Made by a program: the position numbers and the translations under genes. A model generated the notes under the pieces. The model had not been told where the DNA came from and did not search any database. It worked only from the letters and a program-made list of their open reading frames with translations. 64,000 nt of DNA from Carya illinoinensis. Lineage: Eukaryota; Streptophyta; Magnoliopsida; Fagales; Juglandaceae. Each line of letters opens with the position of its first letter. Within the stretch, counting starts at the first letter, position 1. Location of the stretch: NCBI RefSeq assembly GCF_018687715.1, contig NC_056752.1, forward strand, positions 40,832,501-40,896,500, given 5' to 3'. Shown here one piece after another: positions 23,445-34,140 of the stretch.

Positions 23445-24295
23445 TATAAGTTTAAGCTGGGACTCATGGGAGAAGCCCCGAGCAAAGGAGAGGCCGTTGA
23501 TTTCCCCGTAGGACGGCGTCGCAGAACCGTGGCATGGGCGTTGGTGGAAGGACGGCGTTGCAGAACCGTGGCGTGGGCGTTGGTGGCTGTTATGGCCTCT
23601 CGACGCAAGGGAGTGGCCATGGGCTACAGTGGCTGTTATGGCTCGCGGGCTCGCGAGCTTCTTCTCGTTCTCGCTCCTCTGTCATAAGCCTTCTCAGAGG
23701 AAGACGACGAAGCTTCGAGGTGTTTGAAGAATCAGTGCTTGTACGGGAATCGTTAACGAGTAGGCTCTGGTCGAAGATCGGGTAGATGGGTCTGATCTGG
23801 CCGTTGCAGAAAATCTCATCGGCTGAGATGGGAGACGAATCTGGCTCTCTGCAAACAAACGCGAACTCAAAATCATCGTCTTCGTCCTCGTATCCATCCT
23901 CGTACTCGCCGTTGTTATTGGACATGTCTTCTTGTTGTTGTCGTTGAGGAGGTTCAGCGTTTGAGATAACTCGAGATGAAATAGGTGGGTTTTCTGTAGC
24001 CCAGGGAAAGATATAAGTGTCAGAGTCGGCTTCATGGCGAAGTTCCTCCACGACTCTGGCGGCGATCTCAGCGAGTTTTCCGGGGGAGTAACTGTTGAAG
24101 CTGGGAGAGAGCGAGACCACTGCGGGGGGCCGGACGGACTGCCCCCCCACCCCGTACCCCGTCATGCGGGACGGGGTACCCCGCCCCCGCACACCGGAGG
24201 CGGGGGACGGGGGGGATTTTCCCCATCCGCCCCATGCGGGGGCGGGGGGCGGGGGGGTGCCTACCCCGCACCGTATGGTGCGGGTAGCACCCCTA
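23235..24295. mobile_element. Non-autonomous hAT carrying a host-gene fragment
   Basis: 1061 bp with ends TAGGGGTG and CACCCCTA and a perfect 8-bp duplication GCATATGC (23227-23234 and 24296-24303). An 8-bp duplication with a TAGGGGTG end is characteristic of hAT elements. Subterminal regions are very GC-rich with repeated GCGGGGC words, in sharp contrast to the AT-rich Copia around it, and there is an (AT)n tract at 23412-23448. It sits inside the Copia RT, which reads ..MLLAYA to CYKDFKLF once it is removed. Confidence 0.93.
23650..24111 (-). pseudogene. Captured fragment of a DUF1645-family gene
   Basis: On the minus strand the hAT interior is one open frame (24192-23590). It contains SPGKLAEIAARVVEELR, an acidic tract and then DFEFAFVCREPDSSPISADE followed by IFCNGQIRPIYPIFDQSLL and LPLRRLMTEERE. 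The block FEFAFVC..SPISADEIF.NGQIRP..P is the signature of plant DUF1645 proteins (function not established). The fragment lacks the real N-terminus and C-terminus of that family and runs into hAT terminal sequence at both ends. It is therefore a captured exon piece, possibly transcribed as a chimera. The family match is from memory of the motif. Confidence 0.75.
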
Positions 24296-25540
24296 GCATA
24301 TGCTTGTTATAAAGATTTCAAACTTTTTCAAATGGATGTTAAAAGTGCTTTCTTAAATGGTTTTATAAATGAAAAGGTATATGTTGAGTAACCTCCAGGT
24401 TTTGAAAATCATATTTCCCCAAATCATATTTTCAAACTCACAAAAGTACTATATGGACTTAAACAAGCTCCTAGAGCTTGGTACGAGAGACTCAGTGGTT
24501 TCTTGATTGAAAAAGATTTTTCAAGAGAAAAAAATCGAAACAACTCTTTTCATTAAATATGAAAATGATGATATTCTTTTGATTCATATTTATGTTGATG
24601 ATATAATATTCAGTGCTACTAATGAAAATATGTATCAAGTTTTTGCTAAGACTATGTAGGAAGAATTTGAGATGAGCATGATGGGAGAACTTACATTCTT
24701 TCTCGGATTGCAAATTAAGCAAGCAAAAAGTGGGATGGAAGGTGCTAAGGAAATTAGAACACCAATGAACCCATCAAGTAAACTTGATAAAGATGAATCC
24801 GGTAAACCAGTTGACTCAAAAATATATCGATGTATGATTGGTAGCTTATTATATTTAACAGTCAGTAGACCAAATATTATGTTTAGTGTGTGCTTATGTG
24901 CACGCTTTCAATCATCTCCAAAAGAATCACATTTAATTGCAGTTAAGCGCATTCTTAGATATCTTAGTGGTATAATTAACCTAGGGTTATGATACCTAAA
25001 GCACATATCTTTCGATCTAATCAGTTACGCAGATGCAGATTATGCTGGCTGTAAAATAGATCGAAAAAGCACTAGTAGAGCATGTCATTTCTTAGGTCAT
25101 GCACTAGTTTCTTGGTTTAGTAAAAACAAAATTTTGTTGCACTATCTACTGCTGAAACAGAATATGTTGTTGCGGGTAGTTGTTGTGCTCAAATTCTCTA
25201 CATGAATTAACAATTTGAAGATTTTAAACTCATGTATAATCACATTCCAATCAAATGTGATAATACAAGTACTATAAATATTTCAAAGAACCCAATATAA
25301 CATTTTAGAACTAAACATATTGAAATAAGATATCATTTTCTTCAAGATCATGTGCAAAAAGGCGATATAGTACTAAAGTTCACAAACACACACGATTAGT
25401 TAGCAGATATTTTCACAAAACCTTTACCAAAAGATAGATTATATATGATCAGAAAAGAAATATATATAATGCATGCTATGAATATCTCTTAAAAGATAAA
25501 CCAGAATCAATAAAAATAGAGATAGAGTTTTTAAATACTT

Positions 25541-25978
25541 TTATATAAACTTGAGATTCTTAGCCTCATGTTTAATATGCTCATTCTCTTCATACAATAT
25601 CATGTCATTCTTATCCATGGGAACCGGCAAGCGGAATGAAAAATCTAATAAAGATTTCAACTGTTTATTCTTCTGCCGAATGATTCCTTCCCTTGTGTGA
25701 GACTCTTGAAAAATTTGTTGAAGTACAACAATTTGTTCTTTGACCTTTTCAACTTCATGATTTCTGACTTGTAGCCGCCGGGAAAAAACAACAATAGAGG
25801 AAGAGTAGCGAGTCTCAAGACTCACCAAGTCATAGATAGCATCGGAATCTGACTTATTAGCCAAATTATTATTTTTTTGCTGCAACATGACACCAATAGT
25901 AGCTGCAGAAAGTACAGGAGGTTGAGGTGCAGAATACCTCATGGATGGATCTAGAGAAATGTTAAAAAAATGAGCCAT
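25541..25978 (-). CDS. Antisense ORF between Copia pol and 3' LTR
   Basis: 145-residue frame from an ATG at 25978 (MAHFFNISLDPSMRYSAPQP). No domain was recognised. Residues about 30-60 are polar. About 70-115 (VRNHEVEKVKEQIVVLQQIF and onward) has heptad-like spacing of V/L/I suggesting a coiled coil, and the end is charged. It is unbroken although gag and pol around it carry many stops. A TATA box lies about 105-115 bp upstream. Longer readings to 26137 need a non-ATG start. Antisense ORFs in this position are known in some plant LTR retrotransposon families, but their role is unsettled. Confidence 0.55.
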   Translation of the reverse strand: MAHFFNISLDPSMRYSAPQPPVLSAATIGVMLQQKNNNLANKSDSDAIYDLVSLETRYSSSIVVFSRRLQVRNHEVEKVKEQIVVLQQIFQESHTREGIIRQKNKQLKSLLDFSFRLPVPMDKNDMILYEENEHIKHEAKNLKFI

Positions 25979-26080
25979 TGAGAAAAGAATAGAAAGCTTA
26001 AAGCGAGAATATTGAAAGAATGTAAATGAGTTATAGAGATGAGAATAAAACTTGATACGGATTGGATGAACTTTAAGACT

Positions 26081-26093
26081 GATTTTATAGAGA
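26081..26093 (-). promoter_or_regulatory. TATA box of the antisense ORF
   Basis: The minus strand reads TCTCTATAAAATC, a strong plant TATA match, 103-115 bp upstream of the antisense ATG. That leaves room for a leader of about 70-80 nt. Confidence 0.5.
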
Positions 26094-26530
26094 TAGCATA
26101 AAGAACAAGACGAGCTATCATCCAAGTCAAAGAGCAATGTGATTTTTTTTACCGATCGGTGAAAATGACTTTTTTTAGAAATTCGGAGCCTTCAATCTCG
26201 TTTGTCAACAACATGCAATTTTTTCAAATCTCCAGCCACACTTGTCGGGTCATGGACGGATCCATTTTTTCAATTATCTACAGTTTCTACTAACGTACTG
26301 TTTTCTTTAGTCCATTTATTTGCTGCAGATCCTTTTTAATGATGCCAAAAGGGGGAGAAGTGTTAGATTAGAACATTAACATTGTTTGAATTGCTAAACT
26401 TGTTATATATGCTTGGAATTATATTTATATTTTTGCTTGAAAAACTAACGCACATTCTCAGGAGAAGCTTAAGTATTAATACAGGCTTCAGGTTCTATCA
26501 AGTATTTGTCATCATTAAAAAGAGAGAAAT

Positions 26531-27869
26531 TGTTGAACTCAAGGTTTCAAGTTTTGTGTAATTATATATATACACATGGATTTTGATGATAACAAATGAA
26601 TTCAAAGAATAAAGAAGTCTCAAGTTCAAGTTGTCTACACAATAGAGTCAAGTATATCAAGAAAACAAGCATGAGCAAGAAGGGAACAAGTTCACATTAA
26701 AGTCATAGAGTAATGTTGTAAATCTCTTAAAAATTCAAAATTAGGATTAAGGTTCAAAATTAATATTTTATCATAAAGCATTAAAATACATTTCTCACAT
26801 GTGCATGAATATTTTGAAAATTAAATTTGAAAATTTTGAAAGATGATTGATTGTCATCTTTCACATGTGCATACCTTGATTAAAGGGTTGAACTTTGAAA
26901 ATATTAAAGATGATTGATTGTCATCTTTCACATGTGCATGTTTTATTTGAATATTTTCAAAAGTGATTGATACTTTTTTTTTACTTATGCAAAAGGTACA
27001 TGATTTTGTTTGAAAATTTTGAAAAGTAAAATGTGCTCCTTTTGTCATATGCAAAAAGTAAAAGATTAGGTTTGAATTTTTTGAAAAGTAAAGTGTGCTT
27101 ATTTTTTCATATGTCAAAAGTAAAAAATTAGGTTTTAAGTATTTAAAAAATGAATGATGTTGTCTTTGACAATTGAAAAAGAAGAACCTTTTATTTGACT
27201 TTTTTTTTTAAAAAATGAATGATATTGTTTTTGACATGTGAATCTTTTTAAATTTGAATATGAAGTCTTATATGCTTATAAATAGATCATTTGAAAGCTT
27301 CACATTCACAACACCAAGAGCATACAATATTCATTCAAAACTTTCATTCTCTCTTCTCTAAGCATTGAGCCTTAATTTTTGTTCATTTTGAGAGATATAG
27401 TTTGCGCTGTATTGTTCTTATTCCACTCATTGATGAGTGTTTCTAATAACCTACCCACTATCAGCTCTTGTATCAGTAAAATGGTGTGTATAACCCTTGT
27501 GCGTGTAGAAAGTGTTCTACATAGGGAATAGTTGAATCACCACGTGTAAGGTGATTACAAGTATAGAGGGTGATCTACACGGATCCTTTGTAGCGGTGTT
27601 GTTTAAAAGTGTAATAAGTTTCTATCTCCACTTGAATGAGGTTGAATAGTGAATTTGGGAGTCCTCAAGGGGTAGCTTGAGGCGAGAACGTAGGCAGTAG
27701 GGCCGAATTTCGTTAACATATTGAGTTTGCTTCTCTCTTACCCTTACTTTTTATATTTATTACTATTTCATATTTTGTTTATATTTTATATTGTATATTT
27801 GATTTATAATTGTTATTTTTTTAATACAACTCAATTCACCCCCCTCTTGTATTAGTCATCTGGACAACA
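26531..27869 (+). repeat. 3' LTR of the large Copia
   Basis: 1339 bp, TGTTGAACTC to CTGGACAACA, matching 14474-15813 with scattered substitutions. It is preceded by the purine tract AAAAAGAGAGAAAT. A second AAAAGGGGGAGAAG tract lies near 26346. Confidence 0.9.
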
Positions 27870-28418
27870 TAAGATGCAACAAATTGTTTAATTACGATTT
27901 TTAGTCACAGTCAAATAGTCTGTTTATCAGACTATTCAATAACCATTATAAGCGGCTTCCCCTTAGTGAAAAATGGGTGGGAGTCAATTTTTGTAAACAG
28001 ATCCCCTCCCCCCCTTTTTTTTATTCCACTGGTGTTACATTTATTTGTTTTGGGATGATTGTTAGGGACTCCCACCCCCATTAAATTTTGTATCATGTAA
28101 CCACTTAGTTTATCTATGAATCTGCTTGCTTAGAAGGAAAAAAAAAATTCACATGATCATTCATTGATCAAGTGTTTTGTCAACAAAAAAAAAAAAAAAC
28201 TATTTTCATAGGTTTTCAATATTGGCAGTATTTATTATATTGCATGTGAATGCACATGATCTTATTTTTTTTCCGGTTCGATTTGATTTTGACATGTAAT
28301 TGATTCTCGCTTTTTCATTTTGTTTTTTTTTTTGTTTTTTTTTTGTTTTTTCTTTTTTAGTTTGGAGTCAAAATATTTAAATATTTATTTTTTGTGTTTT
28401 TGTTTCCAATTGCACGTT
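27870..28418. other. Spacer between the two Copia elements
   Basis: AT-rich with long T runs (28318-28357). No gene was recognised. Confidence 0.4.
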
Positions 28419-28423
28419 CTAAG

Positions 28424-31400
28424 TATTGAAGATCAACTCCTAACAGACTCAACAGACGCTGACTCAAGACTTACTAAAGTTGTTCCTATCACGTAGGAGT
28501 AGGACATGGGATCTTGCTATCAAGTATTTGAAGTTTTAAATATTATTGTTATTTCTTATAAACAAATATTTGAATTTTGTATACTTGATAAAAACCTTCT
28601 GTTACCAGTGATGTATATAAATATGCCCATGTACACGATCATAATAAATTGAGAAAGTAGATTCATGTATACAATATTTACTCTGTTCTTCTACATGGTA
28701 TCAGCTTGAGCCAATTGACCAACGTTCCTCCATGTCATCTCCTTCCTCAAATATGTCAGACCACTCTTCCTCTGTTTCTCCTTCTTTTATCAACCCCCAA
28801 ACCATCACTGTCACCAAACTCTCCCGTGATAATTACCATGTCTGGAAAGCTCAACTCATTCCCTTCTTTCGTGGCCAAGGTCTCTTCAGCTATCTTGATG
28901 GCACAACCATAATCCCTTCTAAGGATATTGTCATTACCAACCCTGAAACTCAGGAAATCTCTTTTATTTCTAACCCGCTTTATGATCACTGGCTTAGACA
29001 GGATGCTATTTGTCTTGTTGTTCTCTTCTCTACGATCTCTGAAACCATATTGGTTCAGGTTGTTTCACATGCCACCTCTGCAGGTGTTTGGCAAGCCCTT
29101 GCCACTTCTTTCTCCTCTCAATCACGAGCTCGTATTATTCAACTGCATACTGATCTTGCTAATGCCCGTAAAGGGGCTCTTTCTGCTACTGATTTTTTCA
29201 TGCAGATTAATTGTTACACTGATGAGCTAGCCATTGCTGGGCACCCGCTTACATGTGATGAAATCGTCACCTATCTTCTTGCTGGTTTCGGTCATGATTA
29301 TGACCCCTTTGTTACTACTATTTCAGCTCGCAAAAATCCTGTTACACTAGAGGAAGTTTATTCGCTGCTTCTCACTACCGAGTCTCGCCTATCTCACCAT
29401 CATGAACCTTTGCCACAAGCGTCTGTCAATGTTGCTACACGACAGCCTCCACAAAACTTTTCTCGTGTTCGTGGTGGATCTCGAGGCAGGGGGCGAGGCT
29501 ACTGTGGGGGTTCTCAGCATTTTTCTTCGTTTCCTTGTGGACAATCCACTCAAGATATTGTAATTTTCCAAGTTTGCGGTAAACCGGGCCACACAGCGAA
29601 GAAATGCTTTCACAGGTTTGACATTACATACTTTGCAAACTCTGATCAGCGCAATCCCTTGGCCCTGGTTGCCTCTAGCTCTTCACCAACTGAATCTGAC
29701 TGGCACCCTGATACTGGCGCCACCCATCACCTTACCAATCACATCGTTAACCTCAATCTAAGGAGTGAAGATTATGATGGTACTGATCAAATTCATGTCG
29801 GCAATGGTGCAGATTTGCAAATCTCCAAAATCAGTTCTTCCTCTCTTTCTAATTCTGCCAAACCATTTATCTTAAATCACGTTCTTCTTGTTCATGAAAT
29901 TCAAAAAAAAATAATTTCCGTCCAACAGTTTTGTAAAGACAATAACGTCTATTTTGAGTTTCATCGTGATTTTTTTTCTATCAAAGATTTCTTGGGGAGA
30001 CTCCTTCATCACGATCTGTTTAGAGATGGCTTATACTCCTTTTCTAGCCCTGCACACTCCATTCATCCTCGTTGTTTTTCTGTTGTTCGTGCTTCATACC
30101 AGTTGTGGCATCAATGCCTCGGTCATGCATCTACTCCAATCGTCAAACAAGCTGTCTCTGATTTCACTCTTCCTCTTTCCAATAAAGATCCACCAGTATG
30201 CTCGGATTGTCAATGTGCTAAGAGTTGTTCTCTCCCTTTTCGTTCACATCATCAATCCTCCGAGTTTCCACTTGATTTAATTTATAGTGATGTATGGGGA
30301 CCAGCGTCAGTTCTTTCCAATTCTGGTTGCCGTTATTATGTCTCTTTTTTAGACGATTGCACCAAATTTTTGTGGCTTTTTCCACTCAAATTAAAATATG
30401 ATGTAGAGACTATTTTTCTTCAGTTTCAGTCCTATGTTGAACGTCTTTTTGAGCTTAAAATCAAAATGTTTCAATCTGATTGGGGTGGTGAGTATTGTAA
30501 ATTAACAACTCACTTCAAAAACACTGGTATTCAACATCGTATTGCTTGCCCTCATACTCATCAACAAATTGGTGCGATTGAACGACGTCATAAACAAATT
30601 GTTGAGGTTGGTTTATCTCTACTCTCACATTCACGCCTACCCCAACAATTCTGGGAAGATGCTTTTCTCATCGCCGTTTATTTGATAAATAGGCTACCTA
30701 CACCTATACTTCAAAATAAATCACCTTACCAACTTGTGTATCGCACAAAACCTGACTATCATTTTCTTAAAGTCTTCAGTTGTGCGTGTTGGCCTTACTT
30801 ACGTCCCTTTAATAAACACAAAATAGATTTCCTCTCAAAAACTTGTATTTTCATAGGTTATAGTCTCAACCATCATGGTTACAAATGTCTAAATCTCTCA
30901 AGTGGAAAAATCTATGTCTCCCGTCATGTTATTTTTTATGAACATTTATTTCCATATGAACAACCATCCCCTCTTGAATCCAAGTCCCTGATAACTACGG
31001 TTGCTTTGCCAACCTCCATAACAGCAACCTCCCATGTTGTTTCTCCTGTTATGTCCTCTGCAGGTATGTTGCAAACTACATCACCGCCTCTCATAATTTG
31101 TGCAGCACCATCAGTATCTGATCATCCACATGTTGAGGCACCTCCTTCCAGGCCACCTCACATTACACACCAAGCCGGTCATCCATCAACACGCACGATT
31201 CCTAGTGTAGCTCCCACCAGGTGTATTAATACACATGCAATGACCACCAGGTCAAAAAATAATATTCGGAAACCTAAGAAGGCACCAGATGGAAGTATTG
31301 TGCATCCTCTTCCCAGAGCACTTCTCGCTGCAGTCACTCCTGATGTTACCGAACCATCTTGCTACACGAAAGCTGCTAAACATAGTCATTGGCGAGCTGC

Positions 31401-33176
31401 AACGTCTCTAGAGTTTGATGCTTTACTTAAAAATAAAACGTGGGAGTTAGTTCCCCCTGATTCACATACTAATGTCGTGGGTTGCAGGTGGATTTTTAAA
31501 ATCAAACGACGTGCCAATGGAACTGTCGAGCGCTATAAAGCGAGGTTGGTGGCTAAGGGCTACCATCAACTACACGGTATTTATTTTCATGAAACATATA
31601 GCCCAGTAATTAAACCAGCAACTATTCATCTGGTTCTCTCCCTTGCCGTATCTAGCGGGTGGTGCCTTCGACAAATTGACATTCAAAATGCCTTTCTACA
31701 TGGCTCACTTCAAGAAGAAGTTTTCATGGTTCAACCTCCAGGCTTTCAACACCCACAGTATCCTCATTACTTGTGTCGGCTTAAACGATCGTTGTATGGA
31801 CTTCGTCAAGCCCCAAGGCAGTGGTTTTCTTGACTTGCAGATGCGTTGTTATAGTTGGGTTTTGTCAATAGTAAGGCTGATTCTTCTCTATTTATCTATC
31901 GATCTCACTCTCAGATTATATTTTTCCTCATCTACGTAGATGATATTATAATTATGGGATCTGATACTCAGCCAGTGAATAATGTGATTGCTGCCTTACA
32001 CAAGGAATTCCCAGTCAAGATCTCAGCAAGTTATCTTTTTTTCTAGGTATTGAGGCGTTATACTCTACCGATGGCATGTACTTAACTCAACGTAAATATA
32101 TAGTTGAGCTCCTGAAACGGTCTAAAATGGATAAATGCAAACCGTGTATCACCCCTATCTCCACTACCTCAAATCTCTCAGTCAATGATGACGGTGATAT
32201 TGAGGATCCGTTTCTATACAGGAGCATCGTTGGAGGATTATAATATTTATCCTTCACGCGACCTGATATTGCTTACTCAGTTCATCGGGTAAGTAAATTC
32301 ATGCATCATCCGAAGGTGTCCCACTGGCAAACAGTTAAGAGAATTCTCAGATTTTTGAAGCATACGGTTACACATGGCCTTTTTATTTCACGTTTATCTT
32401 CATCCCAACTTCAGGCCTTCTTAGATGTCGACTGGGCAGGTGATCGTGATGATCGACGGTCTGTCGGTGCTTACTACATCTTTCTTGGACAGAATTTAAT
32501 TTCTTGGTGATACACACAACAGAGTACAGTGGCCCATAGCAACACTTAGGCAAAGTACAAAGCTCTTGCCGATACTGCTGCTGAACTTCAGTGGCTGCAA
32601 TCTCTCACACGAGAACTTGGTCTTCAAATGGATAGTTCACCTATGTTGTGTTGTGACAACATTGGTGCAACTTATCTAAGTGCTAATCCTGTGTTTCACG
32701 CACGTACAAAGCACATTGAAATAGATTTTCACTTTTTACGTGATCTTGTTGCAAACCACAAGCTCTTAGTTTAGTTCATCTCCAGCCGCGACCAGCTCGC
32801 TGATCTCCTCACCAAACCTTTTGCAGCCTCTCGGTTCAAGTTATTAAGCTTCAATCTCAGTGTCCGAGATCTTCTCCTGCGATTGAGAGGGCGTATTGAA
32901 GACCAACTCCTAACAGACTCAACAGACGCTGACTCAAGACTTACTAAAGTTGTTCCTATCACGTAGGAGTAGGACATGGGATCCTACTATCAAGTATTTG
33001 AAATTTTAAATATTATTGTTATCTCTTGTAAACAAATATTTGAATTTTGTATACTTGATAAAAACCTTCTGTTACCATTCTGTTACCAGTGATGTATATA
33101 AATATACCCATGTACACGATCATAATAAATTGAGAAAGTAGATTCACGTATACAATATTTACTCTGCTCTTCTACA
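28424..33176 (+). mobile_element. Copia element with TA..CA LTR ends
   Basis: 4753 bp. LTRs 28424-28695 (272 bp) and 32894-33176 (283 bp) start TATTGAAGA and end CTACA. The 5-bp duplication CTAAG (28419-28423, 33177-33181) is perfect. The primer site TGGTATCAGCTTGAGCC follows the left LTR directly. The LTRs differ by about ten substitutions plus an 11-bp duplication (ATTCTGTTACC) in the right one, so it is fairly young. The short LTRs and compact pol fit an Ale/Retrofit-type Copia (tentative). Confidence 0.93.
28732..32890 (+). pseudogene. Copia gag-pol polyprotein, nearly intact
   Basis: Open for 1033 codons from MSSPSSNMSDHSSS. Domains: gag (LSRDNYHVWKAQLIPFF), zinc knuckle (CGKPGHTAKKC), protease (HPDTGATHHLTN), GAG-pre-integrase (LWHQCLGHAS), integrase (SDVWGPASV, FQSDWGGEY, IGAIERRHKQIVE) and RT up to YGLRQAPRQWFS. 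A TGA at 31831-31833 then stops it; an Arg codon CGA is expected there. The rest (YVDDIIIMGS, RSIVGGL, FTRPDIAYSVHR, DWAGDRDDRRSVGAY, LADLLTKPF) is present but interrupted by several stops and a frameshift. Few lesions agree with the similar LTRs. Confidence 0.92.
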
Positions 33177-33181
33177 CTAAG

Positions 33182-33509
33182 GATTGGTAAATCCAAATAT
33201 ATAATAATTCTTGGATTATTAGTTAATGTGATCTACAAAAATGAAAAGGAGGATGATACTCTATATTTTATGAAAGAATGTCGTAATGTTACAAAATGAA
33301 TGCCTCGAGGGTTATAATAAAATATCAATAAAGTCTAAAATCAAGGTCCTAAACGTATAAAAACTATAAACAAAAAGTTATAATAGCAATAATACTTATC
33401 AATACAAGCACCATTCGCAAGATCCTAACTACAAACAAAATTACTACCATCCGTAGCCGTCTCACCAGTCACCACCAAAGTCAACAATATTCATCTTGCA
33501 CAAACACAT
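33182..33509. other. Spacer
   Basis: AT-rich, no gene recognised. Bounded by the Copia duplication and the CACTA-like end. Confidence 0.4.
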
Positions 33510-34140
33510 ACTACAACAGAAATAGCTTTTGCAAGGATTGGAAAATAATCGTTGCAAATACTTTAATTTTTGTTGGTGAGTATTTGCGATGAAAATATGT
33601 CGTCTTGCAAAAGCCGTGTTGGGGAATGTCTATCCGAGGGGTGATTTTTTTTCCTTACAAGTACTTATTTTTAGCCACGATATTTTTTATTGCAAATGGA
33701 TATATTATTGCTGGTATTGTCCATATAGGTAAAGTGGGTGGTTGTTGGAAATAGTTGGTCTTTTACCAATGAAATTACAAAAGTAGGTTCCCTTGGAATT
33801 ACTTTTATTTGCAACCAATTTGTCTCGTTACAAAGGTTTGTTTCTAAAAAATTTATGACTTTTACTAACGAATGCCAACATTGTAAATATTGTTTTGCAA
33901 CGAAACCCTATTGTTGCAAGTAGTTATTTGCAACGGTTGCAAATTTTTTAGCAACAAAAGTCCAACATTGCTAATATGTTTTTACAACGAAAGTTCAGCG
34001 TTGCAAATTCTTTTCCCAATGAGGGGTATTGTTACAACTACATTTTTGCAACAAAATAGTAGCGTTGCAAATTAATTTTTTAGTTTAGCAAAAACTTTTT
34101 TCAACATAACTACACTCGTTGCAAATATATTTGTGACTTA
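33510..34140 (+). mobile_element. CACTA-like terminus with subterminal repeats
   Basis: ACTACAACAGAAATAGC at 33510 resembles an En/Spm end (CACTACAA..) with its first base altered. Behind it, words of the type CGTTGCAAATA, its complement and TTGCAACGA recur about every 40-60 bp to 34140, in both orientations. Such arrays are typical transposase binding regions of CACTA elements. The opposite end was not located. Confidence 0.45.

Larger units (their letters stand above)
22590..25492 (+). pseudogene. Copia reverse transcriptase and RNase H, broken by hAT and stops
   Basis: The integrase tail leads into RT: NDVWTLVPRPKNHTIIGTKW, KARLVIQGFNQEEETDYNET and, after the h[31 protein letters not shown] and the catalytic IYVDDIIFS. 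RNase H landmarks follow (GSLLYLTVSRPNI, SYADADYAGCKIDRKSTSR, LADIFTKPLPKDR). Stops or frameshifts occur near 24388, 24658, 24991 and 25135 and in RNase H. The ending at about 25492 fits the family. Confidence 0.88.
14474..27869 (+). mobile_element. Large Copia element, SIRE-like, dead, with nested insertions
   Basis: Two LTRs of about 1340 bp (14474-15813, 26531-27869) start TGTTGAA and end CAACA. The flanks CAAGA and TAAGA look like a mutated 5-bp duplication. Order: LTR, Met-tRNA-type primer site, gag with zinc knuckles, protease, integrase, reverse transcriptase, RNase H, then a 1-kb region with an antisense ORF, a purine-rich tract and the LTR. This is the Copia order. Long LTRs and motifs such as [10 protein letters not shown] suggest the SIRE/Maximus lineage. 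Removing the solo LTR (19139-22589) and the hAT (23235-24295) leaves about 8.9 kb. Multiple stops and frameshifts make it non-autonomous today. Confidence 0.93.
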
